A stretch of DNA of 64,000 nucleotides from Candidatus Saccharimonadota bacterium (GTDB lineage: Bacteria; Patescibacteriota; Saccharimonadia; Saccharimonadales; UBA4665): contig JAQBRY010000004.1 in NCBI GenBank assembly GCA_028286245.1, positions 62,001 through 126,000 of the forward strand, in the 5' to 3' direction. Below the pieces are notes generated by a model. The model was given only the letters and a program-made list of their open reading frames with translations. It ran no database searches and had not been told where the DNA came from. How positions within the stretch are numbered: position 1 is the stretch's first letter; each line of letters begins with the position of its first letter. Made by a program: the position numbers and the translations under genes. Below, one piece after another: positions 21,706 through 30,649 of the stretch.

Positions 21706-23205
21706 ATGCTGACGCTTCTTATTGTAATCGCCCTCTTAACTGCCCTAGAACTCCTGCTTTGGCTCCCTATTGGCAAATCTCGGCAGCAATATGCGGCCGT
21801 ACTCATACTCATAAGTGTAATTAGTAGCGTATATCTAGTAATACGTCAGCTGGACATCTTTACCGTACTATACGCGTATGTGACCGTGTACCGGGTCGTT
21901 AGCTTAGCGAGAGTAGCAACACCACGCCGCCAGGAAAAGCATTTATACCGATTGGCTCGCCGGACCACAGTGTTCCTTATCGGCGCCCAGTTGCTCCTAC
22001 TAGCTGCATCGTATGGCTTGTCGAAACTTACTGTTCCGGATGAGATTGTCCCCTATGTTGCCGGTGCCGGGCTTATTATTAGCATAGGGTTCCTACTGAA
22101 TACTCAGCGGCAGCTATTGACGACACGACAGCCTAAAGTAATTGAGCAATATGCCGTCAGGGATTTACCAACGCTCACCGTTGCTATTCCGGCTCGTAAC
22201 GAAACCGATAGTTTGAACGAGTGCCTTAAAACCTTACTGCATAGCACCTATCCCAAGCTTGAAATTATTGTACTGGACGACTGTTCACAAAATAAGCGGA
22301 CGCCTGAAATTATTAAGAGCTTTGCCCATGACGGCGTGCGCTTTATTGCCGGCAAACCACCAGACGCCAACTGGCTAGCCAAAAACTATGCCTACGAGCA
22401 GCTTGCCGCCACCGCAAATGGCGAATTACTGCTGTTCTGCGGCGTAGACGCCCGCTTTATGCCTGAAACGCTCACCCTACTGGTAGAGAGCATGCTACAA
22501 AAGAAAAAATCAATGATGAGCGTACTACCGGCAAACGTAGTTCCGCCAAAAACTGAATTTGAGTCGCTACTGGTGCAACCGACCCGCTACGCCTGGGAAT
22601 TAGTGCTGCCGCGCCGCCCGTTTCAGCGTCCTGCCGTGCTAAGCACCTGCTGGATTATTAATAAAAAGTTGCTCGAGTCTGCCGGCGGTTTTGCGGCTTG
22701 CAGCCGGGCTATTAGCCCGGAACGGACGCTTGCCCGCTACGCGGCTACCCATGATGATGGCTATAGTTTTATGCAAAGTGACACCTTAACCGGTGTTTCC
22801 AGCGACAAACCATTCAACGAACAGCAGGACACCGCCGTACGCACTCGCTACCCGCTGTTACACCAGCACATCGAACTCGCTGCCTTCGTGACTGTCGCGG
22901 AGCTCATTGTGTTTGCGCTGCCATTTATTACCCTGCTTGGCGCGCTGGCATCCGGCTACACTAGCGTGATTCTGCTGGCCAGCGCTAACGTTATTATAGT
23001 AACGATCATATACGCTCAGGTTGTGCAGATAGCCTATCGCCGATTTATTTTCCGTAGTTTGTGGTTACTACCATTTGCCACTTTGTACGACGTTGCTATC
23101 CTTAACTATTCACTTTACAAATACGAATTTAGCGAAGTCTTCTGGAAGGGCCGCAACGTCTGCATCCCAGTCATGCGCGTCATCCCAGAATTACCTAAGA
23201 TATAA
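21706..23205 (+). CDS. membrane-bound family 2 glycosyltransferase
   Basis: 499 residues. About four N-terminal membrane helices (residues 1-140), then a GT-A domain starting LTVAIPARNETDSLNECLKT with IIVLDDCS and an Asp-containing GVDARFMPE (DxD region), and two or three C-terminal membrane helices. The N- and C-terminal membrane segments around a cytoplasmic GT2 domain resemble processive or CrtQ-like enzymes. Acceptor unknown. TATAGT ends 9 nt before the ATG. Confidence 0.85.
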   Translation: MLTLLIVIALLTALELLLWLPIGKSRQQYAAVLILISVISSVYLVIRQLDIFTVLYAYVTVYRVVSLARVATPRRQEKHLYRLARRTTVFLIGAQLLLLAASYGLSKLTVPDEIVPYVAGAGLIISIGFLLNTQRQLLTTRQPKVIEQYAVRDLPTLTVAIPARNETDSLNECLKTLLHSTYPKLEIIVLDDCSQNKRTPEIIKSFAHDGVRFIAGKPPDANWLAKNYAYEQLAATANGELLLFCGVDARFMPETLTLLVESMLQKKKSMMSVLPANVVPPKTEFESLLVQPTRYAWELVLPRRPFQRPAVLSTCWIINKKLLESAGGFAACSRAISPERTLARYAATHDDGYSFMQSDTLTGVSSDKPFNEQQDTAVRTRYPLLHQHIELAAFVTVAELIVFALPFITLLGALASGYTSVILLASANVIIVTIIYAQVVQIAYRRFIFRSLWLLPFATLYDVAILNYSLYKYEFSEVFWKGRNVCIPVMRVIPELPKI

Positions 23206-23222
23206 TCCACGGAGGTCCTAGT

Positions 23223-23711
23223 ATGAAAGAAGTTACCAACATTGAAGCTGAACGGTTGCTTAGCTTTAGAGATGAAGGTATTGAATTAGACATAACACTC
23301 GGCGGAGTCGAGACGGAAACTAGCCAACCATGGCAGCCAACCGATGTAGAACGAGGGGTTGCTAGCGAAGTGCTTGATATGGGCGTTGCTCGGGCTACCG
23401 ATCGCCTACACGCGCTAGAAAAATCGCGTACACGCAGTCGGTTAATTTATAGGGTACTCGGTGCTCCCCTTGGTGCATTTGGCGCAGGTGGAGCCATGTC
23501 TACCGAAACAGGTAGCCATGCTATTGTTGCTGCCTGCGCGACACTTGGTGGTTTGGCATTAGGCTATCTAGCTCCGCGTGCCAGTACCGTTGATCCTAAC
23601 GGTAAAGAGCTTACTAGGCGCGCTAAGCAGCTCGAAGCCGTCACTGCCGCCAGAGATTCGTTTCGCAATCGCTTCTTATCGGCCGGTGCCGACGAAGCAA
23701 GCACTGAATAG
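23223..23711 (+). CDS. small membrane protein, unknown
   Basis: 162 residues. A polar N-terminal 80 residues, a hairpin of two membrane helices (VLGAPLGAFGAGGAM and IVAACATLGGLALGYLA) and a charged C-terminus. The ATG has GGAGG at 7 nt. It lies 17 nt after the GT2 gene, so it is probably its operon partner. The layout (polar, hairpin, polar) resembles the 20016-20414 protein but I see no clear sequence similarity. Confidence 0.65.
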   Translation: MKEVTNIEAERLLSFRDEGIELDITLGGVETETSQPWQPTDVERGVASEVLDMGVARATDRLHALEKSRTRSRLIYRVLGAPLGAFGAGGAMSTETGSHAIVAACATLGGLALGYLAPRASTVDPNGKELTRRAKQLEAVTAARDSFRNRFLSAGADEASTE

Positions 23712-23725
23712 GCCCTATACTCCTA

Positions 23726-24670
23726 TTAAGTCCTCTGGGCTTCGCGCACCCAGCGTTTTATAGGTAACTTAATATCAGACCGTAACAGTGCTCCGAGCTT
23801 TTTATAATAAGCTGCTGATTCCAGACTGGCAATTACAAGTCCACTGGCCGCTACGCGGTACCCTGCGTCGCGCAGTAACTCGGCAGCATCGACATTATAT
23901 TTCATGCCTTGGCGAACGACGTACGTAAGGACGCGGTCCTCAGGTATAGGGTCATTATCATTTTGTTTTTTGATGTGATCAAGAAACCCTTCTTGAAACG
24001 ACCCAGTATCAAGACCGTAGGTCGTTGCATATAAAAGCGTCATCCCAGCCTCAGTTGATTGATGGGAAAGCCCGTACTCAAATAAAGATTGAACGCCGCG
24101 CATCGTATCGGCGCTTAAGCAAGCAAGTCCCATGCCGTGTGACATAGAGTCATGCGCAAACATACCAGCCGATACTGCAAATGCAATACTGTGATGCCTG
24201 GCGATCGACGTGGCGATTGATGCAAACGTTAACATTCCATCTGGCTTATCGTCCGGCCTGCCAGCAGCCACAATATCGAAATCATGACCACCTATTGGCA
24301 TAAGTAAACGCCGCCTGAAAGTGTTAAGCGAAAGCGGGGTCGGTAGCGCATAGGCTTGGTGGTATAACCCCCATTTACGTAAGTGAACACTTCTCATGTA
24401 TGCTACCTCACCCAACAATGGCATGAGCGGTTGCTGATTCACGAGAATAATATCCTGGCGGTCCATAAAATCTCTAGCATCTGCCTCGGCAGCAGCATTG
24501 TCGTCATGACCTACGCGTCGGTACTCAACAAACTCTGGTAAAATACGCATGCGAAAATAACCTTCGCCAAGCGGGTAATTAGCCTCCGGCGCGTTATAAA
24601 AGGTATGCCAGGGTATGACAACATCGCCGTTAGCAAAGTCATATGTCTGTGTTGGAGCAGTTTCCGGCAT
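23726..24670 (-). CDS. hypothetical protein
   Basis: 314 residues, no membrane helix. Aromatic-rich N-terminal half (DVVIPWHTFYNAPEANYPLG), then a helical repeat-like C-terminal half (SADTMRGVQSLFEYGLSHQS, TEAGMTLLYATTYGLD, and RDAGYRVAASGLVIASLE) that could be ankyrin- or Sel1-like but lacks a clear consensus. A TTGCAA-17-TAAATT promoter ends 9 nt before the ATG. It is convergent with the 23223-23711 gene. Confidence 0.65.
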   Translation of the reverse strand: MPETAPTQTYDFANGDVVIPWHTFYNAPEANYPLGEGYFRMRILPEFVEYRRVGHDDNAAAEADARDFMDRQDIILVNQQPLMPLLGEVAYMRSVHLRKWGLYHQAYALPTPLSLNTFRRRLLMPIGGHDFDIVAAGRPDDKPDGMLTFASIATSIARHHSIAFAVSAGMFAHDSMSHGMGLACLSADTMRGVQSLFEYGLSHQSTEAGMTLLYATTYGLDTGSFQEGFLDHIKKQNDNDPIPEDRVLTYVVRQGMKYNVDAAELLRDAGYRVAASGLVIASLESAAYYKKLGALLRSDIKLPIKRWVREAQRT

Positions 24671-24679
24671 TATGTAATA

Positions 24680-24708
24680 AATTTAACGACTCGGCTAGGG
24701 TTTTGCAA
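24680..24708 (-). promoter_or_regulatory. promoter, near-leaderless
   Basis: Minus strand TTGCAA (24703-24708), 17-bp spacer, TAAATT (24680-24685), 9 nt to ATG 24670. Confidence 0.5.
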
Positions 24709-24720
24709 GCGTGAGTATAA

Positions 24721-26349
24721 TCAGGCGGAGAGGTCAGGGATGAAGATGGTGAAGGTTGAGCCTTTGTTTAGCTCGCTGGTAATGTTGACTTCGGCGTGAA
24801 TCAGGCGCATAAGCTTCATGGTTACGTAGAGGCCGAGTCCGGTGCCATTGCTTTTACGGGTGCGAAAATCTTCGGAGCGGAAGAACTTATCAAATACCCT
24901 GTCCTGGTCGGCCTTGCTGATGCCTATTCCGGTGTCACGGATTGCAAAGTTCACACCGCGGTCCGTGGCTTTGGCGGATATGGTCACGCTACCCGACTCG
25001 GTGTATTTAATAGCATTGGTGATGTAATTCTGCAGGATTTCTCGCACATAGAGTTTGCTTGAGTTGAGTAGTTCCAGGTTAGGATCAACTTCCATACCTA
25101 ATTTGAGCCCTTTTGACTCGGCACTCTGCGTGTAGTTATTCTGCAGCTCCTGGCACAGCTCGTGGATGTTTATGGCCTCTAAATCCACTTCTAGTACGCC
25201 TCGTTCAGCGCGGCTCAGGGTGGAGAGGTCATTAATCATATCTGCTAAGAATAATATTTGGCGATGCGCCTCTTTGAGCGATTCCTTTACCAGGTTCATG
25301 TCGGCACCCTTTTCAACGACAAATTCGGCGTTACTAATATTGCCTTCGCTAATAGCAATTGGCGTTCGTAGCTCGTGGCTGACCACGCTAATAAATTCAT
25401 CACGCTCTTCTTCCAGTGATTTTTCGCGGGTGATGTCACGCAGCAACATGGTGTAGCCATTATTTTCTGACTTACCGTAGCCAAGGTAGATGGGCGAAAT
25501 TGCCAGGAAAAGGTTGGCGGTGCTGCCGTCGGCGTACTTAATGCGGAGGTCGCGGTTGATTGTTGGTGCCGTGGCCTCCTTAAGAAGCTGAGCGATTGAT
25601 ACGGGCTGCGATTCAGCGTTGATAGGCTTAAGAATGCGGCTTAGCTGGCGGCCCTTAATATTTGTGTTGAGGTCCAACACGTCTAGAGCGGCACCGTTAT
25701 AGGTTGTTACTTTGTGATGACTATCAACGGCAATGACGCCATCGGTAATGTTATTTATTAGGGAATCCACTTCTTGCCGGTGCTGTAGCGATGCCTCTGA
25801 GCTTAGGCGCACCGATTCCATTTCTTTGTGTGCAAAGCGTAAAAACACCACGGCGTAGTAGGTAATCACTAGAATGGAGGTGAGTGTTACTAAAAATATG
25901 CCGTTATCGGTACCGGCGTTTGGCCCGTCAAAAAATAGAAAGCGGGCAAATAAACTCGCAAAAACAAGCGCCAGGCTGTAGATCATTGGTTTGAGACCAA
26001 AATCAAAGTACATAAGCATGGCAATAAGTACGATGTATATAAGGTAGGGCGACGGCAAGGGCATGAGGATGGCCAGAAGCACTATTGAGATGGCGTGAAG
26101 CAATACATAGACGGCAATCTTTGAGCCTCTCGCCGGATTACTATTCAAAAATTCAGCTGTAATTAGGCCACTGATGCCTAGTACACAGATGAATAGCGGC
26201 CAAAATGGCACGTTTACAAAGTAGTCAGTAAAAAAGTATTGGGCGGCTATACAAATTACGACTGCACTGAGCGGAATGGCAATATTGATCCGGTGGCCTG
26301 AGGTAACGAGCGCATCGCGCATGGAAATGGTGGAAGTTTTTGAGGCCAT
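24721..26349 (-). CDS. membrane sensor histidine kinase with PAS domain (orphan)
   Basis: 542 residues. About six N-terminal membrane helices (20-172), a PAS domain (190-310), HisKA with the phospho-accepting His in VVSHELRTPIAI (about 325), and HATPase_c with N box ILQNYITNAIKYT, G1 RDTGIGIS and G2 NGTGLGLYVT. It autophosphorylates and passes phosphate to a response regulator, but no receiver-domain gene is in the window. The N-terminal membrane module resembles MASE-type sensors. TATAAT lies 7 nt before the ATG. Confidence 0.92.
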   Translation of the reverse strand: MASKTSTISMRDALVTSGHRINIAIPLSAVVICIAAQYFFTDYFVNVPFWPLFICVLGISGLITAEFLNSNPARGSKIAVYVLLHAISIVLLAILMPLPSPYLIYIVLIAMLMYFDFGLKPMIYSLALVFASLFARFLFFDGPNAGTDNGIFLVTLTSILVITYYAVVFLRFAHKEMESVRLSSEASLQHRQEVDSLINNITDGVIAVDSHHKVTTYNGAALDVLDLNTNIKGRQLSRILKPINAESQPVSIAQLLKEATAPTINRDLRIKYADGSTANLFLAISPIYLGYGKSENNGYTMLLRDITREKSLEEERDEFISVVSHELRTPIAISEGNISNAEFVVEKGADMNLVKESLKEAHRQILFLADMINDLSTLSRAERGVLEVDLEAINIHELCQELQNNYTQSAESKGLKLGMEVDPNLELLNSSKLYVREILQNYITNAIKYTESGSVTISAKATDRGVNFAIRDTGIGISKADQDRVFDKFFRSEDFRTRKSNGTGLGLYVTMKLMRLIHAEVNITSELNKGSTFTIFIPDLSA

Positions 26350-26357
26350 AAGCAGTA

Positions 26358-27074
26358 TTATAGTATATCGGGTGATTTTTTGACGATAGGCTTTTGGGCG
26401 TGGACCTCCCGCCTGAGCCGTTTGTAGCTTGGGCAGACCTTTGCCAGATCGGCCCAGAAGGCCGTGCTATGGTTTAGATGATTGGTATGGGTTAGCTCAT
26501 GAAAGATCACATAATCTATTTGGGCGTCGCTAAGCTGCATCATAAACAAATTAAAAACAATGTTTTTATCTTGGTCACAGCTGCCCCATCGGCTTTTAAG
26601 ACGCTTAATTTTAACGCTTTTGTAGGTAAAGTCATGCTCGGCAGCCAATTCTGCTAAACGGCCGGGTAACACGGCCGTAGCTTGCTTGCGTAAGGCCTTT
26701 TCGGCGGCCACTTCAGCAACCCTTTGTACAATCGTGTCATTCATGCCAAGTTCCCGCGGATAGTTGACGATCACCCGTCCGGTTAAGAGACGGCTGGCTG
26801 GTTTGGAAAGTCCGGAGCGCGGCACAAAGTGCAGGCGATGAGAACGGCCAATAATCTGACCGTCAATCAAATATCCCTGTGGCACACGCTTGGCCATGAT
26901 CCATTCCTGGCGTGAGCGCGCAAAGGCAACACCGGACCGGTAGGTTGCCCATAATGGGATACTGACATGCACGGCACCGTCAGGTTTAATGCTGAGCCGC
27001 AGGTTACGACTGCTTTTACGCTTACTAATAGTGACGACTAGGTTGTCGTCTAAACTGAATTGCTTGGCTGGCAT
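26358..27074 (-). CDS. YgjP/WLM-type zinc metallopeptidase
   Basis: 238 residues. A beta-rich N-terminal half (KRKSSRNLRLSIKPDGAVHV) is followed by KSRWGSCDQDKNIVFNLFMM and the catalytic site FHELTHTNHLNHSTAFW, i.e. HExxH plus a downstream His. This is the pattern of the DUF45/YgjP family (SprT-like gluzincins). It is one of the few clear zinc enzymes in the window. It ends 8 nt upstream of the histidine kinase start and overlaps its promoter. Confidence 0.88.
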   Translation of the reverse strand: MPAKQFSLDDNLVVTISKRKSSRNLRLSIKPDGAVHVSIPLWATYRSGVAFARSRQEWIMAKRVPQGYLIDGQIIGRSHRLHFVPRSGLSKPASRLLTGRVIVNYPRELGMNDTIVQRVAEVAAEKALRKQATAVLPGRLAELAAEHDFTYKSVKIKRLKSRWGSCDQDKNIVFNLFMMQLSDAQIDYVIFHELTHTNHLNHSTAFWADLAKVCPSYKRLRREVHAQKPIVKKSPDIL

Positions 27075-27077
27075 GTG

Positions 27078-27737
27078 TTAACGAATTGTAATATTACGAC
27101 GCGTCATATCAACTCGGCCAGGACCATTAGGAACCAGGTTGACCATGCCGGGCTTAGCCACACCGGCGCTCGCGTCATTAGAGCTTAAAATACCGAGTTC
27201 CCGCAGTTTGTGAATGGCGGCGTTTTGCTGGGCACCGTAAACGTGCTTACCGCTAATAACTAAGTAGTCTTCGCTGGGCGTGGGATTTTGCATGTAACTG
27301 ATAATTTTCTTGTAGGTATCGCGGTCCCATTGCACGGCGTATTTATCGTCGGCACGGCGGCGGTCGCGCTTCTGGGAGCGCAAGTAGGCGGTTTCGGTGT
27401 CAATCTGGAACCATACCACCACTGGCTGGGCATGGTGCTTGCGTGCAAACTCACGCAGGGCATGTCGTTGACTGGCGCGCAGGGCGTTTACGTCATAAAT
27501 AACGCTTAAACCAGCGCTCAAAAATTCTTCTGTCATGTAGTCCATGAGCTGGGTCACCACGTCGTTTTCTTGTTTATCGTGCCGCGGGGTTTCGAAGAGC
27601 TCGTTGCGTATACGATCACTTTGTACGTGCGCACACTGGATGTTTTCGGCGAGTTGCCGAGCAAAGTAGGTTTTTCCGGCGCCGGGGAAGCCATACAGCA
27701 TTAACAGGAACGGTTTGGAGGGATAAATTTTGGCCAT
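27078..27737 (-). CDS. P-loop kinase/ATPase of the polynucleotide-kinase/zeta type
   Basis: 219 residues. Walker A GFPGAGKTYFARQL near residue 14; VIYDVNALRASQRH and an Arg-rich lid segment RSQKRDRRRADDKY fit P-loop kinases such as polynucleotide kinase, zeta toxin or gluconate kinase. No antitoxin gene is adjacent, so a toxin role is unlikely. Substrate unknown. It precedes the metallopeptidase by 3 nt, one transcription unit. Confidence 0.75.
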   Translation of the reverse strand: MAKIYPSKPFLLMLYGFPGAGKTYFARQLAENIQCAHVQSDRIRNELFETPRHDKQENDVVTQLMDYMTEEFLSAGLSVIYDVNALRASQRHALREFARKHHAQPVVVWFQIDTETAYLRSQKRDRRRADDKYAVQWDRDTYKKIISYMQNPTPSEDYLVISGKHVYGAQQNAAIHKLRELGILSSNDASAGVAKPGMVNLVPNGPGRVDMTRRNITIR

Positions 27738-27861
27738 GTATCTATTATGTATAGCAGATTTCTGGCTATTTTAAAAGCAAAATCAGATGACAACCCGGCT
27801 ATTTTAACGTATCATTATAGATGATCGTTTCCTTTCGTGTAGCAGTCGTCCGTACAGATAT

Positions 27862-27937
27862 AGGGGTGTAGCTCAGTTGGTAGAGCACCGGTCTCCAAAA
27901 CCGGGTGTCGCAGGTTCAAGTCCTGTCTCCCCTGCCA
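27862..27937 (+). tRNA. trnW: tRNA-Trp (CCA anticodon)
   Basis: 76 nt including encoded CCA. Cloverleaf: acceptor AGGGGTG/CTCCCCT, D arm GCTC-AGTTGGTA-GAGC, anticodon arm CCGGT-CTCCAAA-ACCGG, T arm GCAGG-TTCAAGT-CCTGT, discriminator G. The acceptor has a U6-U67 mismatch. Only UGG is read, so UGA stays a stop. Confidence 0.97.
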
Positions 27938-27948
27938 AAAGAATTTTT

Positions 27949-27982
27949 AGCCGTTCGAGCCAAAAGTCGAACGGCTTTTTAT
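27949..27982 (+). terminator. intrinsic terminator of tRNA-Trp
   Basis: AGCCGTTCGA, loop, TCGAACGGCT followed by TTTTT, 11 nt after the tRNA. Confidence 0.9.
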
Positions 27983-28015
27983 ATGGGCATGCTGCGGGTT
28001 ACAGCTCGTTAGTAA

Positions 28016-30529
28016 CTATGCGATTTGCTGTCGTTTGAGTTTGAGGCGCGGGACACCGCCGGTGTCGTAGTGGCGGGGGAATGCGGCGTCTTGTACTTCT
28101 ATATGCGCTACAAAGCGAGCGGCAAAGCGCCGTAGAAGTTCAACGATAAATACTTGGTCTTGGGCGTTGGCCGCTTCTTCGAGAGCCGGTGACACGTCCA
28201 TAAGGCGCATTTTATCGATTACTTCGAGTACTCGGCCATATTTTCGTGGCATCACTGTGGCGCTAAAAGGCTCGTCGATCCGTTTTAGGTAGGGCCGGAT
28301 GGTGACGAGACTGCCGTCTAGAGCCACAAATACACGATGCTTGTGATATTGCTTGGGCACGAATGAGCCATATACAAAAAACTCTAATCCTTTAACATCA
28401 CCCGCAGCAGCCCGCCGGCTGGCATTGTTTAACTGTGCGCCCACAGCGGCGAGTCTGTGGTAGACTGACTCACCGTCAATAGTGTGTCCAAGAATATCGG
28501 TTACGGCGTCCATAAAATCGTCTGGAGTCGGCTTGATCGCCTCAAACGCTGACTGAGCAATCAGCTTTTCTCTGATCAGGGTGTGCACCTTGGCCACGCC
28601 CTGCAAATCTTTGCCGGCGCCTGGCCCAACCTTGCCGCCAATAGTTAGTGCACTATAGCCCCGCATTCGGTATCCCGCCTCGCTCCCGCAGGAGCCGGCT
28701 ACATACATCTTGGCATTACCACCCATCAGTGTGCCGGCGAGATCACCGACATTTCCCACTACCAGCAACTCGGCGCCATTACCCATGTATTCGCCGGCTC
28801 TGTCACCGAGGTTGCCAATAACCTGTAGCCTACCGTATCCAAAACCACTTGCAAAATGATTGAGTTCCCCGTCTAGTACGGCTGGTATAGTAAGTACAAT
28901 TTCTTGCTTGGCGTTTAACGCACAATCTGCCAGTAGGCGAGAAAAGACGAGGCTAAACACATCTGTATTAAAGTTTTCTATCCCACCCACGCTCTCTATG
29001 AGCGGCGCAATATCATTGTGCCACAGCTTGGTAATGGGCAGTACGCCAATGGTTCGTAATCCGGAATCTCGATAAATCTTTCTGATAGCAGCGTTTACCG
29101 TACCTAAAGAGCTCATGTGCTGGCCGCTATATTTAAACAGTGCGGCGCTTTCTCTAAATGCGTTACTGAGGGCAGCATAGTCAAGTTCCATATGCTGGGC
29201 TTCTTTGGCTGCCTTAATCTCTGCCGCTAGCAGTTCCTGGCGTGCTGTCCGTGGGGGTGTGGGGACGGCCCGCGCTTTCTCTATGGCGCTCCGGCGCTGG
29301 TTGCGAGCGGCTATAATTAGGTGCTCGCTTATACCACTCCTATGCCTGTTTTCACCATTGGTTTCGGGCTCAATGAGCAGCGCCAGCTTTTTGCTTGCCG
29401 GCGATGCTAAAATTCGCTCCAAAGTTTTTGCCTGAATCTGCCGCACGCGCTCGCGTGTTATGCCCATTACCTGCCCAACTTGTTCTAGCGTTTGCGGTGC
29501 CTCGGTGCCAATTCCGTAACGGAGCCGCAATATTTCTGCTTCACGGTGCGGGAGGCTGGCTAAAACCTCCTCAATGCTGTCAATGATCTCATCCGTAATA
29601 ATACGTTTACCCATATCGTCATCCGTCGCCAGCAGATCGTGCAAGCGTAGTACCTCCTCATTATCCTGGTCGTCATACTGTGCATCAGGATCTTGCTCGT
29701 ATCTTGCCGCAAAAGGACTAAAGCTATCCAAAGGTACAGTTTGGTGGCTGCGATCAAGGGCCCGCAGAGTCGTAACATGCCCTAGCGGTTTGCCTAGATC
29801 TGCCGCGATAGCCTCATCGGTAACGTTATCGTGGCCCTTTTTGGCGGCCAGCCATTCTTCGCTGCGGCGCAGGGCTCTTTGGTCATCAGCAAATTTATAG
29901 GGATAGCGGGCTCCCGATGCTAAGCCGTAATTATAAATACCCTTTACAAGCCTGCTCTCCACTCTGTAGGTGGCATAGGTAGAAAAGCGGATATATTCAC
30001 CGTTACTTTGTTTAATCGGCATAAAGGTCTTAACCGCTTGCAGGAGGCCGATGGCTGCTTCCTGTACCCTATCGGCCAGCGGCATTGGCGATCCGGAAAA
30101 CGTGGTTAGGTCACCATGGATGGCTCCCGAATAGACTGCCTTACCCTTATCGCCTTCTGATATCTGAGCCGGCAGATTCATGGTCATCCGGGCCATCCAG
30201 CTCACCAGTCGCAAATTTCTTTCAAAAAACTCCTGTGTGGCCTTTTCGCCAGCTACAATAACGTCCGTGAGGCTTGGATCGGCTATGCCGCTCTGTACTT
30301 GGACCAGCTCAGATGCTCGCTGGCCCGCCTGAATGGCTGTAGCATAGGCAACTTCTTCTTCTGGCGTACAAAGCTCGGTGCCACGAATGCGATTAGTAAA
30401 ATCAGTGATGGCATGGGACGTGCTATCGGGCAGGCTGGCATAGTACGCATCAAATAAGCTATCCGGGTTGGTAAGAACTACCGGCAGCATACGGTGGTCA
30501 GCGTCGAGGCTATCACGAGACGGTGGCAT
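28016..30529 (-). CDS. sigma-70 factor fused to a GXGXG beta-helix domain
   Basis: 837 residues, about twice a normal group-2 sigma factor. Residues 40-380 are a sigma factor: region 1.2-like ELCTPEEEVAYATAIQAG, region 2 (FFERNLRLVSWMARM, QEAAIGLLQAVKTF, FSTYATYRVESRLVKGIY), region 3, and region 4 (LASLPHREAEILRLRYGIG, VGQVMGITRERVRQIQ). A helical linker (400-545) follows. Residues 566-645 hold four 20-residue repeats of the type VIGNLGDRAGEYMGNG / VVGNVGDLAGTLMGG / VAGSCGSEAGYRMRG / IGGKVGPGAGKDLQG, the GXGXG pattern of the glutamate synthase alpha-subunit C-terminus and FwdC. About 190 unassigned residues end the protein. The reading frame is continuous, with its own promoter, so this is a real fusion. 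Target promoters and the role of the beta-helix are unknown. Confidence 0.92.
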   Translation of the reverse strand: MPPSRDSLDADHRMLPVVLTNPDSLFDAYYASLPDSTSHAITDFTNRIRGTELCTPEEEVAYATAIQAGQRASELVQVQSGIADPSLTDVIVAGEKATQEFFERNLRLVSWMARMTMNLPAQISEGDKGKAVYSGAIHGDLTTFSGSPMPLADRVQEAAIGLLQAVKTFMPIKQSNGEYIRFSTYATYRVESRLVKGIYNYGLASGARYPYKFADDQRALRRSEEWLAAKKGHDNVTDEAIAADLGKPLGHVTTLRALDRSHQTVPLDSFSPFAARYEQDPDAQYDDQDNEEVLRLHDLLATDDDMGKRIITDEIIDSIEEVLASLPHREAEILRLRYGIGTEAPQTLEQVGQVMGITRERVRQIQAKTLERILASPASKKLALLIEPETNGENRHRSGISEHLIIAARNQRRSAIEKARAVPTPPRTARQELLAAEIKAAKEAQHMELDYAALSNAFRESAALFKYSGQHMSSLGTVNAAIRKIYRDSGLRTIGVLPITKLWHNDIAPLIESVGGIENFNTDVFSLVFSRLLADCALNAKQEIVLTIPAVLDGELNHFASGFGYGRLQVIGNLGDRAGEYMGNGAELLVVGNVGDLAGTLMGGNAKMYVAGSCGSEAGYRMRGYSALTIGGKVGPGAGKDLQGVAKVHTLIREKLIAQSAFEAIKPTPDDFMDAVTDILGHTIDGESVYHRLAAVGAQLNNASRRAAAGDVKGLEFFVYGSFVPKQYHKHRVFVALDGSLVTIRPYLKRIDEPFSATVMPRKYGRVLEVIDKMRLMDVSPALEEAANAQDQVFIVELLRRFAARFVAHIEVQDAAFPRHYDTGGVPRLKLKRQQIA

Positions 30530-30535
30530 CTCTTT

Positions 30536-30564
30536 ATTGTACCATAAAAGTAGTCGTTTTACAA
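30536..30564 (-). promoter_or_regulatory. promoter of the sigma-GXGXG gene, leaderless
   Basis: Minus strand TTGTAA (30559-30564), 17-bp spacer, TACAAT (30536-30541), 6 nt to ATG 30529. Confidence 0.7.
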
Positions 30565-30614
30565 CTTAGCTGGCAGTCTGATAAGCTGCTGACTAGGGGT
30601 TTAATCTTAGAGCA

Positions 30615-30643
30615 TTGTGGCCGATGCTCGGGCGTCGTATACT
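30615..30643 (+). promoter_or_regulatory. promoter, leaderless arrangement
   Basis: TTGTGG (30615-30620), 17-bp spacer, TATACT (30638-30643), 6 nt to ATG 30650. Divergent from the sigma-GXGXG promoter. Confidence 0.7.
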
Positions 30644-30649
30644 ACGCTC

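Noticed and set aside
27078-27737. Zeta-toxin type toxin-antitoxin system
   Set aside because: The P-loop kinase has no adjacent antitoxin-like gene and shares a transcript with a metallopeptidase.
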